From Kordiimonadales bacterium (GTDB lineage: Bacteria; Pseudomonadota; Alphaproteobacteria; Sphingomonadales; Kordiimonadaceae): a DNA stretch of 64,000 nucleotides. The notes under the pieces are model-generated. The model made no database searches. It had not been told where the DNA came from and saw only the letters and a program-made list of their open reading frames with translations. This document shows, piece by piece, positions 46,980 through 57,196 of the stretch (position 1 is its first letter; the number at the start of each line of letters is the position of its first letter). The stretch lies in the NCBI GenBank assembly GCA_015485385.1, contig WFTS01000008.1, positions 1-64,000 of the forward strand, given 5' to 3'. A program made the position numbers and the translations under genes.

Positions 46980-48011
46980 ATGGCACCTAAGAAATCGACA
47001 AAAAAGCCAGCTGCGTCCCCCAGACGTCGCTCGACTAAGCCCGCACTCTATAAAGCAGCTGATGATGAGTTGATTAGCTTTTATCAGCAGATGCTTCTTA
47101 TCCGCCGTTTTGAGGAAAAAGCCGGGCAAATGTACGGCATGGGTTTGATCGGCGGCTTTTGCCATTTGTATATCGGACAAGAAGCCGTCGTTGTTGGAAT
47201 TCAGACAGCTTTGAAGGATGGGGATAGCGTTATCACTGGCTACCGCGAGCATGGCCATATGCTAGTGGGCGGCACGGACCCTAAGGCCGTCATGGCAGAA
47301 CTGACAGGCCGTAGTGGTGGCTGCTCTAGTGGCAAAGGCGGCTCGATGCACATGTTTAATCCGGAGAAAGGCTTTTACGGCGGGCACGGTATTGTTGGCG
47401 CGCAGGTTTCTTTGGGGACAGGCCTTGGTTTTGCTGCGAAATACCGCAAAACAGACAATGTATCTGTGGCCTATTTCGGGGACGGGGCCTCTAATCAGGG
47501 CCAAGTTTACGAAAGCTTTAACATGGCGCAAATCTGGGATTTACCGGTGGTCTATATCATCGAAAACAACCAATATGCCATGGGGACTTCGGTTAAACGC
47601 GCTAGCTCGGAAATTGAGTTATGCCGCAGGGGTGAAAGCTTTCGTATCCCAGGTGAGCAAGTGGACGGCATGAATGTTCTGGCTGTGCGCGCTGCGATGG
47701 ATAAAGCCGTCAAATACTGCCGTGATGGGAAGGGGCCCTATATTTTAGAGATGAAAACATATCGCTACCGTGGTCATTCTATGTCTGATCCAGCGAAATA
47801 TCGCTCTAAGGAAGAAGTCCAAAAAATGCGGTCCGAGCATGATGCTATTGATCAGATCAAGGCTGTCATTCTTGATCGTGGCTTGATGGACGAAGCTGAT
47901 CTAAAGGCGGCTGATAAAGCTATTAAAAGCAGAGTAGCAGACGCAGCGTCTTATGCTCAGGAGTGCCCGGAACCGGCGCTTTCTGAATTATATACCAATG
48001 TGTTGGCATAA
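46980..48011 (+). CDS. pdhA: Pyruvate dehydrogenase E1 component, alpha subunit
   Basis: Thiamine diphosphate-dependent decarboxylation of pyruvate, with PdhB. 343 aa with a Lys/Pro/Arg-rich N-terminal leader of about 25 residues. Seen: [36 protein letters not shown], the ThDP motif [17 protein letters not shown]...[10 protein letters not shown], and [15 protein letters not shown] (phosphorylation-loop region in the family). Heads pdhA-pdhB-pdhC-lpd-lipA. Confidence 0.97.
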   Translation: MAPKKSTKKPAASPRRRSTKPALYKAADDELISFYQQMLLIRRFEEKAGQMYGMGLIGGFCHLYIGQEAVVVGIQTALKDGDSVITGYREHGHMLVGGTDPKAVMAELTGRSGGCSSGKGGSMHMFNPEKGFYGGHGIVGAQVSLGTGLGFAAKYRKTDNVSVAYFGDGASNQGQVYESFNMAQIWDLPVVYIIENNQYAMGTSVKRASSEIELCRRGESFRIPGEQVDGMNVLAVRAAMDKAVKYCRDGKGPYILEMKTYRYRGHSMSDPAKYRSKEEVQKMRSEHDAIDQIKAVILDRGLMDEADLKAADKAIKSRVADAASYAQECPEPALSELYTNVLA

Positions 48012-48025
48012 AGGGTGATTTGAAG

Positions 48026-49420
48026 ATGGCTATTGAAATAAACATGCCCGCACTGTCGCCGACGATGGAAAAAGGCACTTTGGCAAAATGGATGGTCAAA
48101 GAGGGTGATACGGTTGAAAGCGGTGATGTTATCGCTGAAATTGAAACGGACAAGGCTACGATGGAAGTCGAGGCTGTGGACGAGGGAACGATTACACAAA
48201 TCCTTGTAGCGGAAGGCACCGAAGATGTGCCTGTCGGTCAGGTTATTGCGATTTTAGTTGAGGAAGGTGAAGAAGCAGAGGCTTCGCCTGACGCTTTACC
48301 TGAGCCAACAAAGCCTGTGGTAGAGACAAAAGCATCTGCACCAGCTGATGTGCCAGCTCAGGATGTCTTTGTTGAACCAAGCGCCCCTGTGGTGGCCGTT
48401 ACTCTGGCTGATCCTGCGGTTCCGCAAGGCACGGAAATGACCAATCTAACTGTGCGCGAGGCCTTGCGCGATGCGATGGCTGAAGAATTACGCCGTGATC
48501 CAGATGTGTTTGTCATGGGCGAAGAAGTGGGCGAGTATCAAGGTGCTTATAAGGTAACGCAGGGTTTACTGGATGAATTCGGGCCAGACCGTATCATTGA
48601 TACACCGATTACCGAGCACGGCTTTGCTGGACTTGGCGCGGGAGCGGCCTTTGCCGGTCTGAAACCTGTTATTGAATTTATGACGTTCAATTTCGCCATG
48701 CAGGCGATCGACCATATCATCAATTCAGCGGCCAAAAGCCGCTATATGTCTGGCGGCCTTGTTTCCTGCCCGATTGTATTTCGTGGCCCGAACGGTGCGG
48801 CATCACGGGTTGGCGCGCAGCATAGCCAAAACTATGCTGCATGGTACGCTAACGTGCCGGGCTTGAAGGTTATCGCACCTTACGATGCGGCTGATTGTAA
48901 AGGCCTTCTGAAAGCTGCGATCCTTGATCCCAACCCAGTGGTGTTCCTCGAGAACGAGCTGATGTACGGCGAAAGCTTTGATGTACCTGTGCTGGATGAT
49001 TATGTGCTGCCGATCGGCAAAGCCAGAATTTTCCGCGAAGGCAGCGATGTGACGCTGGTATCTTATTCAATCACAGTTGGGGAAGCCCTAAAAGCCGCCG
49101 ATATGCTGGCAGAGCAGGACATTAGCGCCGAAGTGATTGATCTGCGCACTATTCGTCCACTGGATATTGAAACAGTGATTGAAAGCGTCAAGAAAACCAA
49201 CCGCTGCGTTATCGCCGAAGAAGGCTGGCCGCAGTGTTCTGTTGCTAGCGATATTTCAGCGCAATTGATGGAAAAAGCGTTTGATTATCTGGATGCGCCG
49301 GTAACGCGCGTGAACAGTGTCGATGTACCGCTTCCGTATGCAGATAATCTTGAAAAAGCTGCCGTTGTAAATGCAGATAAAATTGTAACAGCTGTTAAAG
49401 CGGTTTGTTACTCTGAGTAA
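48026..49420 (+). CDS. pdhB: Pyruvate dehydrogenase E1 component, beta subunit, with lipoyl domain
   Basis: Beta half of the E1 heterotetramer. ATG 48026 ([12 protein letters not shown]) is chosen over TTG 48020. 464 aa: an N-terminal lipoyl domain (1-80; lipoyl Lys in [10 protein letters not shown] near 41), a Pro/Ala linker to about 135, then the transketolase-like Pyr domain ([40 protein letters not shown]) and C-terminal domain. A lipoyl domain on E1-beta is known from Zymomonas and rhizobia. The lipoyl part is nearly identical to that of PdhC. Confidence 0.97.
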   Translation: MAIEINMPALSPTMEKGTLAKWMVKEGDTVESGDVIAEIETDKATMEVEAVDEGTITQILVAEGTEDVPVGQVIAILVEEGEEAEASPDALPEPTKPVVETKASAPADVPAQDVFVEPSAPVVAVTLADPAVPQGTEMTNLTVREALRDAMAEELRRDPDVFVMGEEVGEYQGAYKVTQGLLDEFGPDRIIDTPITEHGFAGLGAGAAFAGLKPVIEFMTFNFAMQAIDHIINSAAKSRYMSGGLVSCPIVFRGPNGAASRVGAQHSQNYAAWYANVPGLKVIAPYDAADCKGLLKAAILDPNPVVFLENELMYGESFDVPVLDDYVLPIGKARIFREGSDVTLVSYSITVGEALKAADMLAEQDISAEVIDLRTIRPLDIETVIESVKKTNRCVIAEEGWPQCSVASDISAQLMEKAFDYLDAPVTRVNSVDVPLPYADNLEKAAVVNADKIVTAVKAVCYSE

Positions 49421-49438
49421 AGGAACCGTTATTAGACG

Positions 49439-49450
49439 TAGCGATCGCTA
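49439..49450. other. 12-bp perfect palindrome in the pdhB-pdhC spacer
   Basis: TAGCGATCGCTA, followed by a pyrimidine-rich stretch. Too compact to be a normal terminator; may be a chance palindrome. Confidence 0.4.
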
Positions 49451-49531
49451 TTCCTATTATTCTATTTCTTTTGCATGTTGTTATTACAGAATATTTTTAA
49501 AATTTGGCACGGCCAAGAAAAGGGTCTTTCA

Positions 49532-50878
49532 ATGTCTATCGAAATTTTTATGCCCGCGCTTTCTCCGACAATGGAAAAAGGTACGCTTGCGAAATGGCTC
49601 GTTAAAGAGGGCGACAGTGTTGAAAACGGTGATGTGATCGCCGAGATTGAAACTGACAAAGCCACGATGGAAGTTGAAAGCATCGATGACGGCATTGTTG
49701 CCAAAATCTTTGTTGCTGAGGGCAGCGAAGATGTACCAGTAGGTGCTATCATCGCAGTTCTCGCTGAAGATGATGAGGATGTGGCTGATGTAGCCGCGCG
49801 TGCTAATGCACCAAAGGAAGCCGCAGCATCCGCTTCACAGGCGGTTGAGGCCGAACCCGTTGCTGATACTGCGACACCCGTAGCTGAGGCTGCACCCGCG
49901 CCAGTGGTTTCGTCCGCCGCAGTGGCTCCAACAACCGCTGGTCAGCGCATCAAGGCCTCGCCGCTTGCAAAGCGTATTGCGAAGCAGGCAGGGCTTGATT
50001 TAAGAACGATCACCGGGTCTGGCCCGCACGGACGCATTGTGAAACGTGATGTTGAAGGCGTAAGCGCACCGGCACCGTCTCTTGCTAGTTCTGCAGCACT
50101 TGCGAGCCCTACGGCCAAGGCTCCTGTAACCGCGCCGTCCGTCTCTGCCGCACCAGCCGCAGCACCAACTTACGGCCCGCATGATGATATTCCGTTCCGG
50201 GAAGAGCGCCTCTCTGGTATGCGCAAGGTCATAGCCAAACGCCTGACAGAATCTAAAACTACTGTACCGCATTTCTACTTAACCATAGACTGCGAACTGG
50301 ATGCATTATTGGCTCAGCGTAAGATACTCAATGCTAAATTAGCGGAAAGTGGCGGGAAGCTCTCGGTAAATGATTTCATCATCCGAGCCTCTGCTTTGGC
50401 GCTCAAAAAAGTGCCCGCAGCCAACGTTCAGTATGCCGGAGACAAAATCTATTGGTATGAACGTGCCGATATTTCCGTTGCGGTTGCTATTAAAGGTGGT
50501 TTGGTTACGCCTGTGGTGCGTGGTGCTGATGCTAAGGGCCTTGCAGAGATTGCAGCGGAAGTGAAAACATTGGCAGGGAAAGCCCGTGACGGCAAACTAA
50601 TGCCCGAAGATTATGCTGGTGGCACATTCTCGATCTCGAACCTTGGCATGTACGGAATCAAAGAATTCAGCGCGGTTATCAACCCACCGCAAGGGGCGAT
50701 TTTAGCCATCGGCGCAGGTGAACAGCGCCCTGTCGTCAAAGACGGCGCGCTAGCCGTGGCGACTGTGATGGGCTGCACGCTATCGTGCGATCACAGGGCC
50801 ATTGACGGGGCTGTTGGCGCTGAATTTTTGCAGGCCTTTAAAGGCTTTATCGAAGATCCACTGACCATGTTGCTCTGA
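49532..50878 (+). CDS. pdhC: Dihydrolipoamide acetyltransferase (PDH E2)
   Basis: Core of the pyruvate dehydrogenase complex, moves acetyl from lipoyl to CoA. ATG 49532 ([17 protein letters not shown]) is preferred; the track start is a TTG 19 codons earlier. 448 aa: one lipoyl domain (1-80, Lys in [10 protein letters not shown]), Ala/Pro/Val linker, peripheral-subunit-binding domain ([34 protein letters not shown]), second linker, and catalytic domain ending with [19 protein letters not shown] (active His and Asp) near 420. Confidence 0.97.
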   Translation: MSIEIFMPALSPTMEKGTLAKWLVKEGDSVENGDVIAEIETDKATMEVESIDDGIVAKIFVAEGSEDVPVGAIIAVLAEDDEDVADVAARANAPKEAAASASQAVEAEPVADTATPVAEAAPAPVVSSAAVAPTTAGQRIKASPLAKRIAKQAGLDLRTITGSGPHGRIVKRDVEGVSAPAPSLASSAALASPTAKAPVTAPSVSAAPAAAPTYGPHDDIPFREERLSGMRKVIAKRLTESKTTVPHFYLTIDCELDALLAQRKILNAKLAESGGKLSVNDFIIRASALALKKVPAANVQYAGDKIYWYERADISVAVAIKGGLVTPVVRGADAKGLAEIAAEVKTLAGKARDGKLMPEDYAGGTFSISNLGMYGIKEFSAVINPPQGAILAIGAGEQRPVVKDGALAVATVMGCTLSCDHRAIDGAVGAEFLQAFKGFIEDPLTMLL

Positions 50879-50934
50879 AAAACAGATACCGGTTGCACAT
50901 TTAGCCCCATTTGAAGATTGCAGGATAATATATT

Positions 50935-52332
50935 ATGAGCACAGCATTTGACCTTATCATTGTCGGTGGCGGTCCGGGCGGGTATGTCGCCGCTATCCGC
51001 GCTTCACAGCTTGGTATGAAAGTGGCCTGCGTTGAACGGGAATTGCTTGGTGGTATTTGTTTGAATTGGGGCTGTATTCCGACCAAGGCGCTGTTGCGCT
51101 CTGCCGAGGTTTATCACCTTGCGAAAAATGCTGCGAGTTTTGGCCTTAAAATACCCACCGTTGAGTATGATTTGGACGCAATTGTAAAGCGCAGCAGGGG
51201 CGTTGCTGCTCAGATGAATGGCGGCATTGGTATGCTCTTCAAAAAGAATAAAGTTACCCACATTGAGGGCTCTGCGAAAATAAGCGGTAAAGGAAAGATA
51301 ACCGTCACTGACAAGGACGGCAAAACCTCTGACTTTACAGCTGATAATATCATGATCGCAACAGGGGCCCGCGCGCGCGAACTTCCGCACTTGAAGGCTG
51401 ACGGTAAACTGGTTTGGACGTATAGGCACGCTCTGGCCCCTAATGTCATGCCAAAGAAACTGCTGGTGATAGGCTCTGGCGCTATCGGGATCGAATTCGC
51501 GAGCTTTTTTAACGAGCTAGGGTCCGATGTGACGGTCGTAGAAATGATGGACCGAGTTTTGCCTGTAGAAGATGAAGACATTTCGAAGTTCGCTGCTAAG
51601 TCTTTTAAAAAGCAAGGGCTTACACTGAAAACAAATGCATCGGTTACGGAATTACGGCACGGCAAGAATACTGTCACATGTGTTGTTGAACAAAAGGGAA
51701 AACGCGAAGAAATTACCGTTGACCGCGTTATTATGGCGATCGGCATCACTGGCAATACCGAAAATATAGGGCTAGAAGCCGCCGGTGTAAAAACAGACCG
51801 AGGCCATATTGTAACCGATGAATGGGGCTTTACCGGCATTGACGGTATTTGGGCTATTGGCGATGTTACTGGCCCACCGTGGCTTGCACACAAAGCTTCC
51901 CATGAAGGTGTTATCGCGGTTGAAAAAATCGCAGGGCTGAAGGATCTGCACCCGATGGACAAGGGCAACATACCGGGATGTACATATTGTCGCCCGCAAG
52001 TGGCCTCTGTTGGCTTAACCGAAGCCAAAGCCATTGAACAAGGACACGAAGTTCGTGTCGGCAAGTTCCCCTTCATTGGGAATGGCAAAGCCGTTGCCCT
52101 TGGAGAGGCCGAAGGCATGGTTAAAACTGTGTTTGATAAGAAAACAGGCGAGTTGCTGGGTGCTCATATGGTGGGTGCCGAAGTGACAGAGATGATCCAA
52201 GGCTATACGTTAGGGCGCACCCTTGAAACAACAGAGCAAGAATTGATGCACACTGTTTTCCCACACCCTACACTTTCTGAAATGATGCACGAAAGTGTTT
52301 TGGATGCTTACGGCAAAGCTATTCACATATAG
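50935..52332 (+). CDS. lpd: Dihydrolipoyl dehydrogenase (E3)
   Basis: FAD enzyme that reoxidises dihydrolipoamide. 465 aa. Seen: FAD-binding IIVGGGPGGYVAAIRASQLG, redox Cys pair in GGICLNWGCIPTKALLRSAE near 39-50, NAD-binding VIGSGAIGIEFASFFNELGSDVTVVE near 175-200, WAIGDVTG, and the dimer-interface His/Glu in HPTLSEMMHES near 440. The C-x4-C spacing is retained. Genetic context assigns it to PDH. Confidence 0.97.
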   Translation: MSTAFDLIIVGGGPGGYVAAIRASQLGMKVACVERELLGGICLNWGCIPTKALLRSAEVYHLAKNAASFGLKIPTVEYDLDAIVKRSRGVAAQMNGGIGMLFKKNKVTHIEGSAKISGKGKITVTDKDGKTSDFTADNIMIATGARARELPHLKADGKLVWTYRHALAPNVMPKKLLVIGSGAIGIEFASFFNELGSDVTVVEMMDRVLPVEDEDISKFAAKSFKKQGLTLKTNASVTELRHGKNTVTCVVEQKGKREEITVDRVIMAIGITGNTENIGLEAAGVKTDRGHIVTDEWGFTGIDGIWAIGDVTGPPWLAHKASHEGVIAVEKIAGLKDLHPMDKGNIPGCTYCRPQVASVGLTEAKAIEQGHEVRVGKFPFIGNGKAVALGEAEGMVKTVFDKKTGELLGAHMVGAEVTEMIQGYTLGRTLETTEQELMHTVFPHPTLSEMMHESVLDAYGKAIHI

Positions 52333-52391
52333 CTTTGCAAACACTATATGCTAGAGCCCGGTGTGGGCTTCAATGAATTGAATGTAGGATT

Positions 52392-53309
52392 ATGAACAAA
52401 GTGGAAAAATCACTACAAGTTCAGCGCAAGCCAAGCTGGATAAGGGTTAAAGCCCCGATTAGTAAAGAATATGGTGTAACAAGAAAGCTTATGCGCGACA
52501 AAGGCTTGCACACTGTATGCGAGGAAGCTGCCTGCCCGAATATTGGCGAATGTTGGTCAAAAAAGCACGCGACAGTGATGATCTTAGGGGATACATGCAC
52601 ACGCGCCTGCGCTTTTTGTAATATCAAAACCGGCCGCCCTTTGGCTGTTGACCCTCTAGAGCCGATGAATACCGCACATGCTTGTGCAGGGATGGGGCTA
52701 AAGCATATTGTTATCACGTCGGTTGACCGGGATGATCTGGACGACGGCGGCGCGGATCAGTTTATCAAGGTGATCAAAGCCATTCGTGAGGTTAGTCCAG
52801 AAACAACTATTGAAATTCTGACACCTGACTTTAGAAACAAACCCGGTTCCATTGAAAAGGTTGCGGAGGCCAGACCCGACGTCTTTAATCATAATCTGGA
52901 GACGGTTCCGCGCCTTTATCCTAAAATCCGTCCGGGTGCGCGCTATTATCAATCTCTGCGACTTTTGGACACTGTAAAGCGCGTTGATCCAAGCATTTTC
53001 ACCAAATCAGGCATTATGGTTGGCTTCGGTGAGGCGCGTCTTGAAATTAGTCAGGTTATGGATGATATGCGTATGGCTGACATTGATTTTATGACGATCG
53101 GGCAGTATTTGCAGCCAACCCCGCGCCACGCACGCGTTGAACGCTTTGCCACACCTGACGAATTTAAAACCTACGAGCGTATGGGCAAAGGCAAGGGCTT
53201 TTTGCAAATATCGGCGTCTCCATTGACGCGGTCGAGCTACCATGCGGGGGATGATTTTGCTAAATTGCGGGCCGCACGTGAAAAGAAAAACAAAGCATCA
53301 CAAAAATAG
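52392..53309 (+). CDS. lipA: Lipoyl synthase
   Basis: Radical SAM enzyme inserting two sulfurs into octanoyl groups, here next to the PDH genes that need lipoyl cofactor. 305 aa. Seen: auxiliary cluster motif [13 protein letters not shown] (C-x4-C-x5-C) near 43, the radical [11 protein letters not shown] near 70, [26 protein letters not shown] and the C-terminal RSSYHAG with the serine ligand. ATG 52392 after GGAT. Confidence 0.97.
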   Translation: MNKVEKSLQVQRKPSWIRVKAPISKEYGVTRKLMRDKGLHTVCEEAACPNIGECWSKKHATVMILGDTCTRACAFCNIKTGRPLAVDPLEPMNTAHACAGMGLKHIVITSVDRDDLDDGGADQFIKVIKAIREVSPETTIEILTPDFRNKPGSIEKVAEARPDVFNHNLETVPRLYPKIRPGARYYQSLRLLDTVKRVDPSIFTKSGIMVGFGEARLEISQVMDDMRMADIDFMTIGQYLQPTPRHARVERFATPDEFKTYERMGKGKGFLQISASPLTRSSYHAGDDFAKLRAAREKKNKASQK

Positions 53310-53340
53310 TAGCTAGAGCGACTGAAGGGCCTCACTGGAC

Positions 53341-53781
53341 GTGCATAAATTTTCAGAGAAAAAAGCTTTTCCCTACAGCGCAGAACAAGTTTTTGATCTG
53401 GTTGCTGATGTTGGCAAATATCCAGAGTTTTTACCGTGGTGCGTTGGCGCTCGGATTAAAAACCGTGTGGATACTGGCTTTGACGCTGATGTTCTGATCG
53501 GCTTTAAGCTATTTCGAGAGACCTTTACATCGAGGGTGCGGCTAAACAAAGGTCGTTCAGTTGATGTGGACTATATCAAAGGCCCGATGAAACGCCTTTA
53601 TAATCACTGGATATTTGAAGATCAGCCGGATGGCGGTTGCCTTGTCGATTTTGAAGTCGATTTCGAGTTTAAAAGTAAGATGCTTGAAGACATGATTGGC
53701 CCATTATTTGAAAAGGCTTGCCATAAAATGATGGCAGCTTTTGAGGATAGGGCAGAATGTCTTTATGGATCAAAGCGCTAG
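53341..53781 (+). CDS. Coenzyme Q-binding COQ10-like START domain protein
   Basis: Also known as the RatA/polyketide cyclase family. 146 aa, GTG start. Seen: FPYSAEQVFDLVADVGKYPEFLPWCVGARI at the N-terminus and YIKGPMKRLYNHWIFEDQPDGGCLVDFEVDFEFKSKMLEDMIGPLFEKA at the C-terminal half, both diagnostic. Likely binds ubiquinone-type lipids and aids respiratory chain function; the RatA toxin role reported in E. coli is not assumed. Its 3' end overlaps the convergent pncC by 4 bp. Confidence 0.92.
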   Translation: MHKFSEKKAFPYSAEQVFDLVADVGKYPEFLPWCVGARIKNRVDTGFDADVLIGFKLFRETFTSRVRLNKGRSVDVDYIKGPMKRLYNHWIFEDQPDGGCLVDFEVDFEFKSKMLEDMIGPLFEKACHKMMAAFEDRAECLYGSKR

Positions 53782-54275
53782 GAGGCAATTGCCTCTAACA
53801 TCAAAGACAGGGCCGTTGTAACGGCTTGTTCTCGAACGGTGTCGCGGTCCATGTCTAAGAAAGTCTTTTTAACGGCAATCGGTGCGTCGCCAAGTTGTGC
53901 GATACCAAAGAAAACCGTGCCGACAGGTTTTTCATCACTGCCGCCGCCCGGTCCTGCAATACCGCTGATGGAGACAGCAATATCTGCCCTAGAGTTGGCA
54001 AGCGCACCGTATGCCATTTCTTTGACAATGCCTTCAGAGACAGCCCCCAAGCGATCCAGGGATTTGGCGCTGACGCCCAGCATGTCTTGTTTTGCTTCAT
54101 TTGTATAGGTAACAAAGCCACAGTCAACCACGTCTGAGGCTCCGGCAATGCTGGTTAGGGCCGAGGCCACCAAGCCGCCTGTGCACGATTCTGCTGTGGC
54201 TATCATAAACCCACGTTGCCGTGCAGCCTCAAGCAAACTTCCTGCTAGTAAAGTGATGTCGTCACTGAATTTCAT
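53778..54275 (-). CDS. pncC: CinA C-terminal domain nicotinamide-nucleotide amidase
   Basis: Deamidates NMN to nicotinate mononucleotide in pyridine nucleotide salvage. 165 aa, only the CinA C-terminal domain. Seen: MIATAESCTGGLVASALTSIAGAS near 20-45, VDCGFVTYTNEAKQDMLGV, ISGIAGPGGGSDEKPVGTVFFG near 105-126. Tail-to-tail overlap with the COQ10-like gene leaves no space for a terminator. Confidence 0.94.
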   Translation of the reverse strand: MKFSDDITLLAGSLLEAARQRGFMIATAESCTGGLVASALTSIAGASDVVDCGFVTYTNEAKQDMLGVSAKSLDRLGAVSEGIVKEMAYGALANSRADIAVSISGIAGPGGGSDEKPVGTVFFGIAQLGDAPIAVKKTFLDMDRDTVREQAVTTALSLMLEAIAS

Positions 54276-54332
54276 GGTTAAAACTAGTGCAACTATGACA
54301 AAAGCTGCAAGTTTTTTCGCATCAACAGGCTG

Positions 54333-54836
54333 CTACGGCACATACTGTATGTATATGAGCAGTAAAATTGCAGCAAAAATGCCTGCGACGAGATCATCGA
54401 CCATCACACCCAATCCACCAGATAGATGTTTGTCAATGAAGCCTATCGGCCACGGTTTTATAATGTCAAACACTCTGAACAGGGCGAAGCTGAGTATAAT
54501 TTCACCAAATCCGTAAGGAAAGAATGCAAGCGGCAGCACCGCTAGCCATTGCCCTGCGACCTCGTCAATGACAATTTCTGGGGCGTCATGAATGCCAGAG
54601 GCTTTTTCAATTGATCCGATAGCAGCGATCGATATGAGGCTAACAAATACGGCGCCAAAAAACAGCGACCATGCCGCAAAGGGAAGTTGCAAAAGCGCTA
54701 CGGCTAAACCGATGCCGAGCAATGATCCCCATGTACCAGGGGCAGGGCGCAACAAGCCGGCCCCAAATCCAACCGACCACCAAAATGCGAGGCTTTTATG
54801 GCGGCCTTCCCAGTTCTTTATAGATTGTTTTGCCAC
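54333..54836 (-). CDS. pgpA: Phosphatidylglycerophosphatase A
   Basis: Removes phosphate from phosphatidylglycerophosphate to give phosphatidylglycerol. 167 aa from a GTG preceded by GGGAG. Seen: GLLRPAPGTWGSL near residue 28, the conserved acidic motif EIVIDEVAGQWLA near 87, FRVFDIIKPWPIGFIDKHLSGGLGVMVDDLVAGI near 120-153, and four membrane helices. Lies between ispDF and pncC on the same strand. Confidence 0.94.
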   Translation of the reverse strand: MAKQSIKNWEGRHKSLAFWWSVGFGAGLLRPAPGTWGSLLGIGLAVALLQLPFAAWSLFFGAVFVSLISIAAIGSIEKASGIHDAPEIVIDEVAGQWLAVLPLAFFPYGFGEIILSFALFRVFDIIKPWPIGFIDKHLSGGLGVMVDDLVAGIFAAILLLIYIQYVP

Positions 54837-54896
54837 GGGTGGCTCCCTCGATCTGCGTTGAACGATCTTTGCTATGCGTTGAACTATATTTTTTAG

Positions 54897-56066
54897 TTAA
54901 AGTGGTAAGCGCACCGTAGCCGTAGCCTGTGCTGCAATGCCTTCACCCCGCCCGGTGAAGCCTAGCTTTTCAGTTGTGGTTGCCTGAATGCTAACCCTCG
55001 AGACATCTATCCCTAAAATCCGCGCAACATTCGCCTGCATTTCTTTTGAAAAGGGTCCAATTTTGGGCAGTTCACAAATGATGCAAATTGTCACGTTTGC
55101 AATAATCCCGTTCATGTTCCGGATAATCTCAGAGGCCTTGGTGATAAATATATCACTTTGAATATCCTTCCACTTTTCTTCATTTGGTGGAAAGTGTAAG
55201 CCTATGTCACCGGCCGCTACTGACGATAACAAAGCATCGGTTAAAGCATGTAAAGCCACGTCAGCATCTGAATGGCCCTTTAGAGTTTTATCAAACGGAA
55301 CTTTTATGCCGCATAAGACAACATGATCACCCGTTTCAAAACGGTGAACATCATATCCTGACCCAGTGCGAATATCTAAGGCCGCGTTCATAAGCCACCG
55401 TTCGGCTTTTTTGAAGTCCTCACTATGCGTTACCTTGAAATTAGTGTTACTGCCGGCTGATATCACAACCGAGTGCCCGGTATATTCCATAACTGCAGCA
55501 TCATCGGTTAGGTTAGCTGTTGGTTGTTTAATCTGAACGCTTCGGTGTGCCGAAACAAGGGCGCCAAAATTAAAAGCCTGAGGCGTTTGCACAGCAAATA
55601 ACCCCTCGCGGTCAATTGTGTTTTGAACGGTTCCTTCTCGAACTAATTTCAATGTGTCAACTACTCCAACGCCCGGAATAACCGCCATTGCGCCGTCTTG
55701 TAATCGTGATAAAAGCCCGTCGATTATGGGCTGGTCAACAAATGGCCGGGCGGCATCATGAACGAGGACATGCTCAGGCGAAAGCGGAAGCAGCGCCTCT
55801 AAACCGTTGAAAACACTTGCCTGACGCGTCTCAGCCCCTGTTACAGGCGGCAGTAAACTAAGGCCTTGTGTCGCCTCTTGATACAAAGCCGTGTCATCCC
55901 TGTGTATCACAACCTGAAACGCGGCTGTCGGCAGGCACTTTAACAGAGCATCAAGAGTTCTACGCAACAACGAAACTCCGGCAATTTTACGGTATTGCTT
56001 GGGAATGCCGTCTCCTGCACGGCTACCGCGCCCGGCGGCTACAATTATAACAGCGATATTCGTCAC
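54897..56066 (-). CDS. ispDF: Bifunctional IspD/IspF (MEP pathway)
   Basis: Fusion of CDP-ME synthase (IspD) and MECDP synthase (IspF), two MEP steps; IspE acts between them and is not here. 389 aa, GTG start after AAGGATGA. Seen: IspD part 1-225 with AVIIVAAGRGSRAGDGIPKQYRKI and HVLVHDAARPFV; IspF part from about 231 with GSGYDVHRFETGDHVVLCGIKVPF, GHSDADVALHALTDALL, and the end EKLGFTGRGEGIAAQA. The fusion is typical of alpha- and epsilonproteobacteria. Confidence 0.97.
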   Translation of the reverse strand: MTNIAVIIVAAGRGSRAGDGIPKQYRKIAGVSLLRRTLDALLKCLPTAAFQVVIHRDDTALYQEATQGLSLLPPVTGAETRQASVFNGLEALLPLSPEHVLVHDAARPFVDQPIIDGLLSRLQDGAMAVIPGVGVVDTLKLVREGTVQNTIDREGLFAVQTPQAFNFGALVSAHRSVQIKQPTANLTDDAAVMEYTGHSVVISAGSNTNFKVTHSEDFKKAERWLMNAALDIRTGSGYDVHRFETGDHVVLCGIKVPFDKTLKGHSDADVALHALTDALLSSVAAGDIGLHFPPNEEKWKDIQSDIFITKASEIIRNMNGIIANVTICIICELPKIGPFSKEMQANVARILGIDVSRVSIQATTTEKLGFTGRGEGIAAQATATVRLPL

Positions 56067-56169
56067 TTAGTCATCCTTATTTGAAAGGTCATAAATATCA
56101 AAGGAACCACCAAACATGGGCAGGCTTAATCAGGGTCTAGATTTTCATCAAGACTTCTGCCATAAGCAG

Positions 56170-56186
56170 TGCCTAATTATTAGGCA
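56170..56186. promoter_or_regulatory. 17-bp palindrome before dusB-ntrBC, candidate NtrC site
   Basis: TGCCTAAT-T-ATTAGGCA: 8-bp arms around one base, 23 bp before the dusB start. It fits GCC-N9-GGC, the pattern described for Rhodobacter capsulatus NtrC sites (from memory). A smaller repeat CTGC-CATAA-GCAG lies just upstream (56157-56169). Confidence 0.5.
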
Positions 56187-56209
56187 GTCTTTAGTCTGGA
56201 TGAGTAACT

Positions 56210-57196
56210 ATGGCTTTTAACATTGGTCCTGTGGAAATTAAAGACCCAGTATTTCTGGCCCCTATGTGCGGCGTCAGTGATATGCCGTTTCGCCGTTTGG
56301 TCAAGGGGTACGGTGTTGGTTTAGTGGTCTCAGAGATGATTGCCTCTGAAGCCATGATACGGGCCTCGCGCAAATGTATGAAAATGGCAACAAATTGCGC
56401 CGATGAGTTCCCCATGTCAGTTCAACTCGCGGGCTGTGAAGCCTCTAAAATGGCGGAGGCCGCACGTTTAAACGAAGACAGAGGCGCCGCAATCATTGAT
56501 ATCAATATGGGTTGCCCGGTCAAAAAAGTTGTCAATGGGCATGCCGGCTCAAGCTTGATGCGGGATTTAGACATGGCTGGCGAGCTAATCGCGGCCACGG
56601 TGAACGCGGTTTCATTGCCTGTGACGCTCAAAATGCGGCTTGGTTGGGATGATAACAGCTTTAATGCGCCGGAATTGGCAAAAATTGCTCAAGAGGCTGG
56701 CATTAAGATGGTTGTCGTCCACGGGCGCACACGCTGCCAAATGTATAAAGGCCATGCGGATTGGGAAAAAGTTGGCATTGTAAAAGACGCCGTTGACATT
56801 CCGGTTATCGTGAACGGAGATGTCAATTGCTTGGACGATGTGTCACAAGCACTGGCACAGTCAGGCGCTGACGGCGTGATGATTGGGCGGGGTAGCTACG
56901 GTAAGCCGTGGTTTCCAGCGCAGGCTATTCACTTCCTTAAAACAGGCGAGCGCATAGCAGATCCATCCTTAGAAGAGCAGCTTGCGACGATTTTGGCGCA
57001 TTATGATGCCATGCTAAGTCATTACGGCAATACTACGGGGGTTAGGATCGCTAGAAAACATCTTGGTTGGTATACAAAAGGCATTCACGGCTCGGCTGAG
57101 TTTCGTCACCATATTAACCGCCTTGATGACCCTGATCAGGTAAAGCACGATATCAAAGAGTTTTTCTTGCCGCTGTGTGATCAGGCCGCAGCCTAA
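56210..57196 (+). CDS. dusB: tRNA-dihydrouridine synthase DusB (NifR3)
   Basis: Flavoenzyme reducing uridine to dihydrouridine in tRNA. 328 aa. Seen: [41 protein letters not shown], catalytic Cys in [21 protein letters not shown] near 102, [15 protein letters not shown] near 165, VIVNGDVN and [11 protein letters not shown]. In alphaproteobacteria this gene (nifR3) heads the ntrB-ntrC operon, as here; the stop overlaps the ntrB start (TAATG). Confidence 0.96.
   Translation: MAFNIGPVEIKDPVFLAPMCGVSDMPFRRLVKGYGVGLVVSEMIASEAMIRASRKCMKMATNCADEFPMSVQLAGCEASKMAEAARLNEDRGAAIIDINMGCPVKKVVNGHAGSSLMRDLDMAGELIAATVNAVSLPVTLKMRLGWDDNSFNAPELAKIAQEAGIKMVVVHGRTRCQMYKGHADWEKVGIVKDAVDIPVIVNGDVNCLDDVSQALAQSGADGVMIGRGSYGKPWFPAQAIHFLKTGERIADPSLEEQLATILAHYDAMLSHYGNTTGVRIARKHLGWYTKGIHGSAEFRHHINRLDDPDQVKHDIKEFFLPLCDQAAA

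Noticed and set aside
49439-49450. GCGATCGC as a HIP1-type cyanobacterial repeat or attenuator in the pdh operon
   Set aside because: Single occurrence noticed, no loop for a proper RNA hairpin; best explained by chance.
51210-52118. 302-aa minus-strand ORF inside lpd
   Set aside because: Lies fully inside the well-conserved lpd gene; Ser/Pro/Ile-rich composition typical of an antisense shadow frame.
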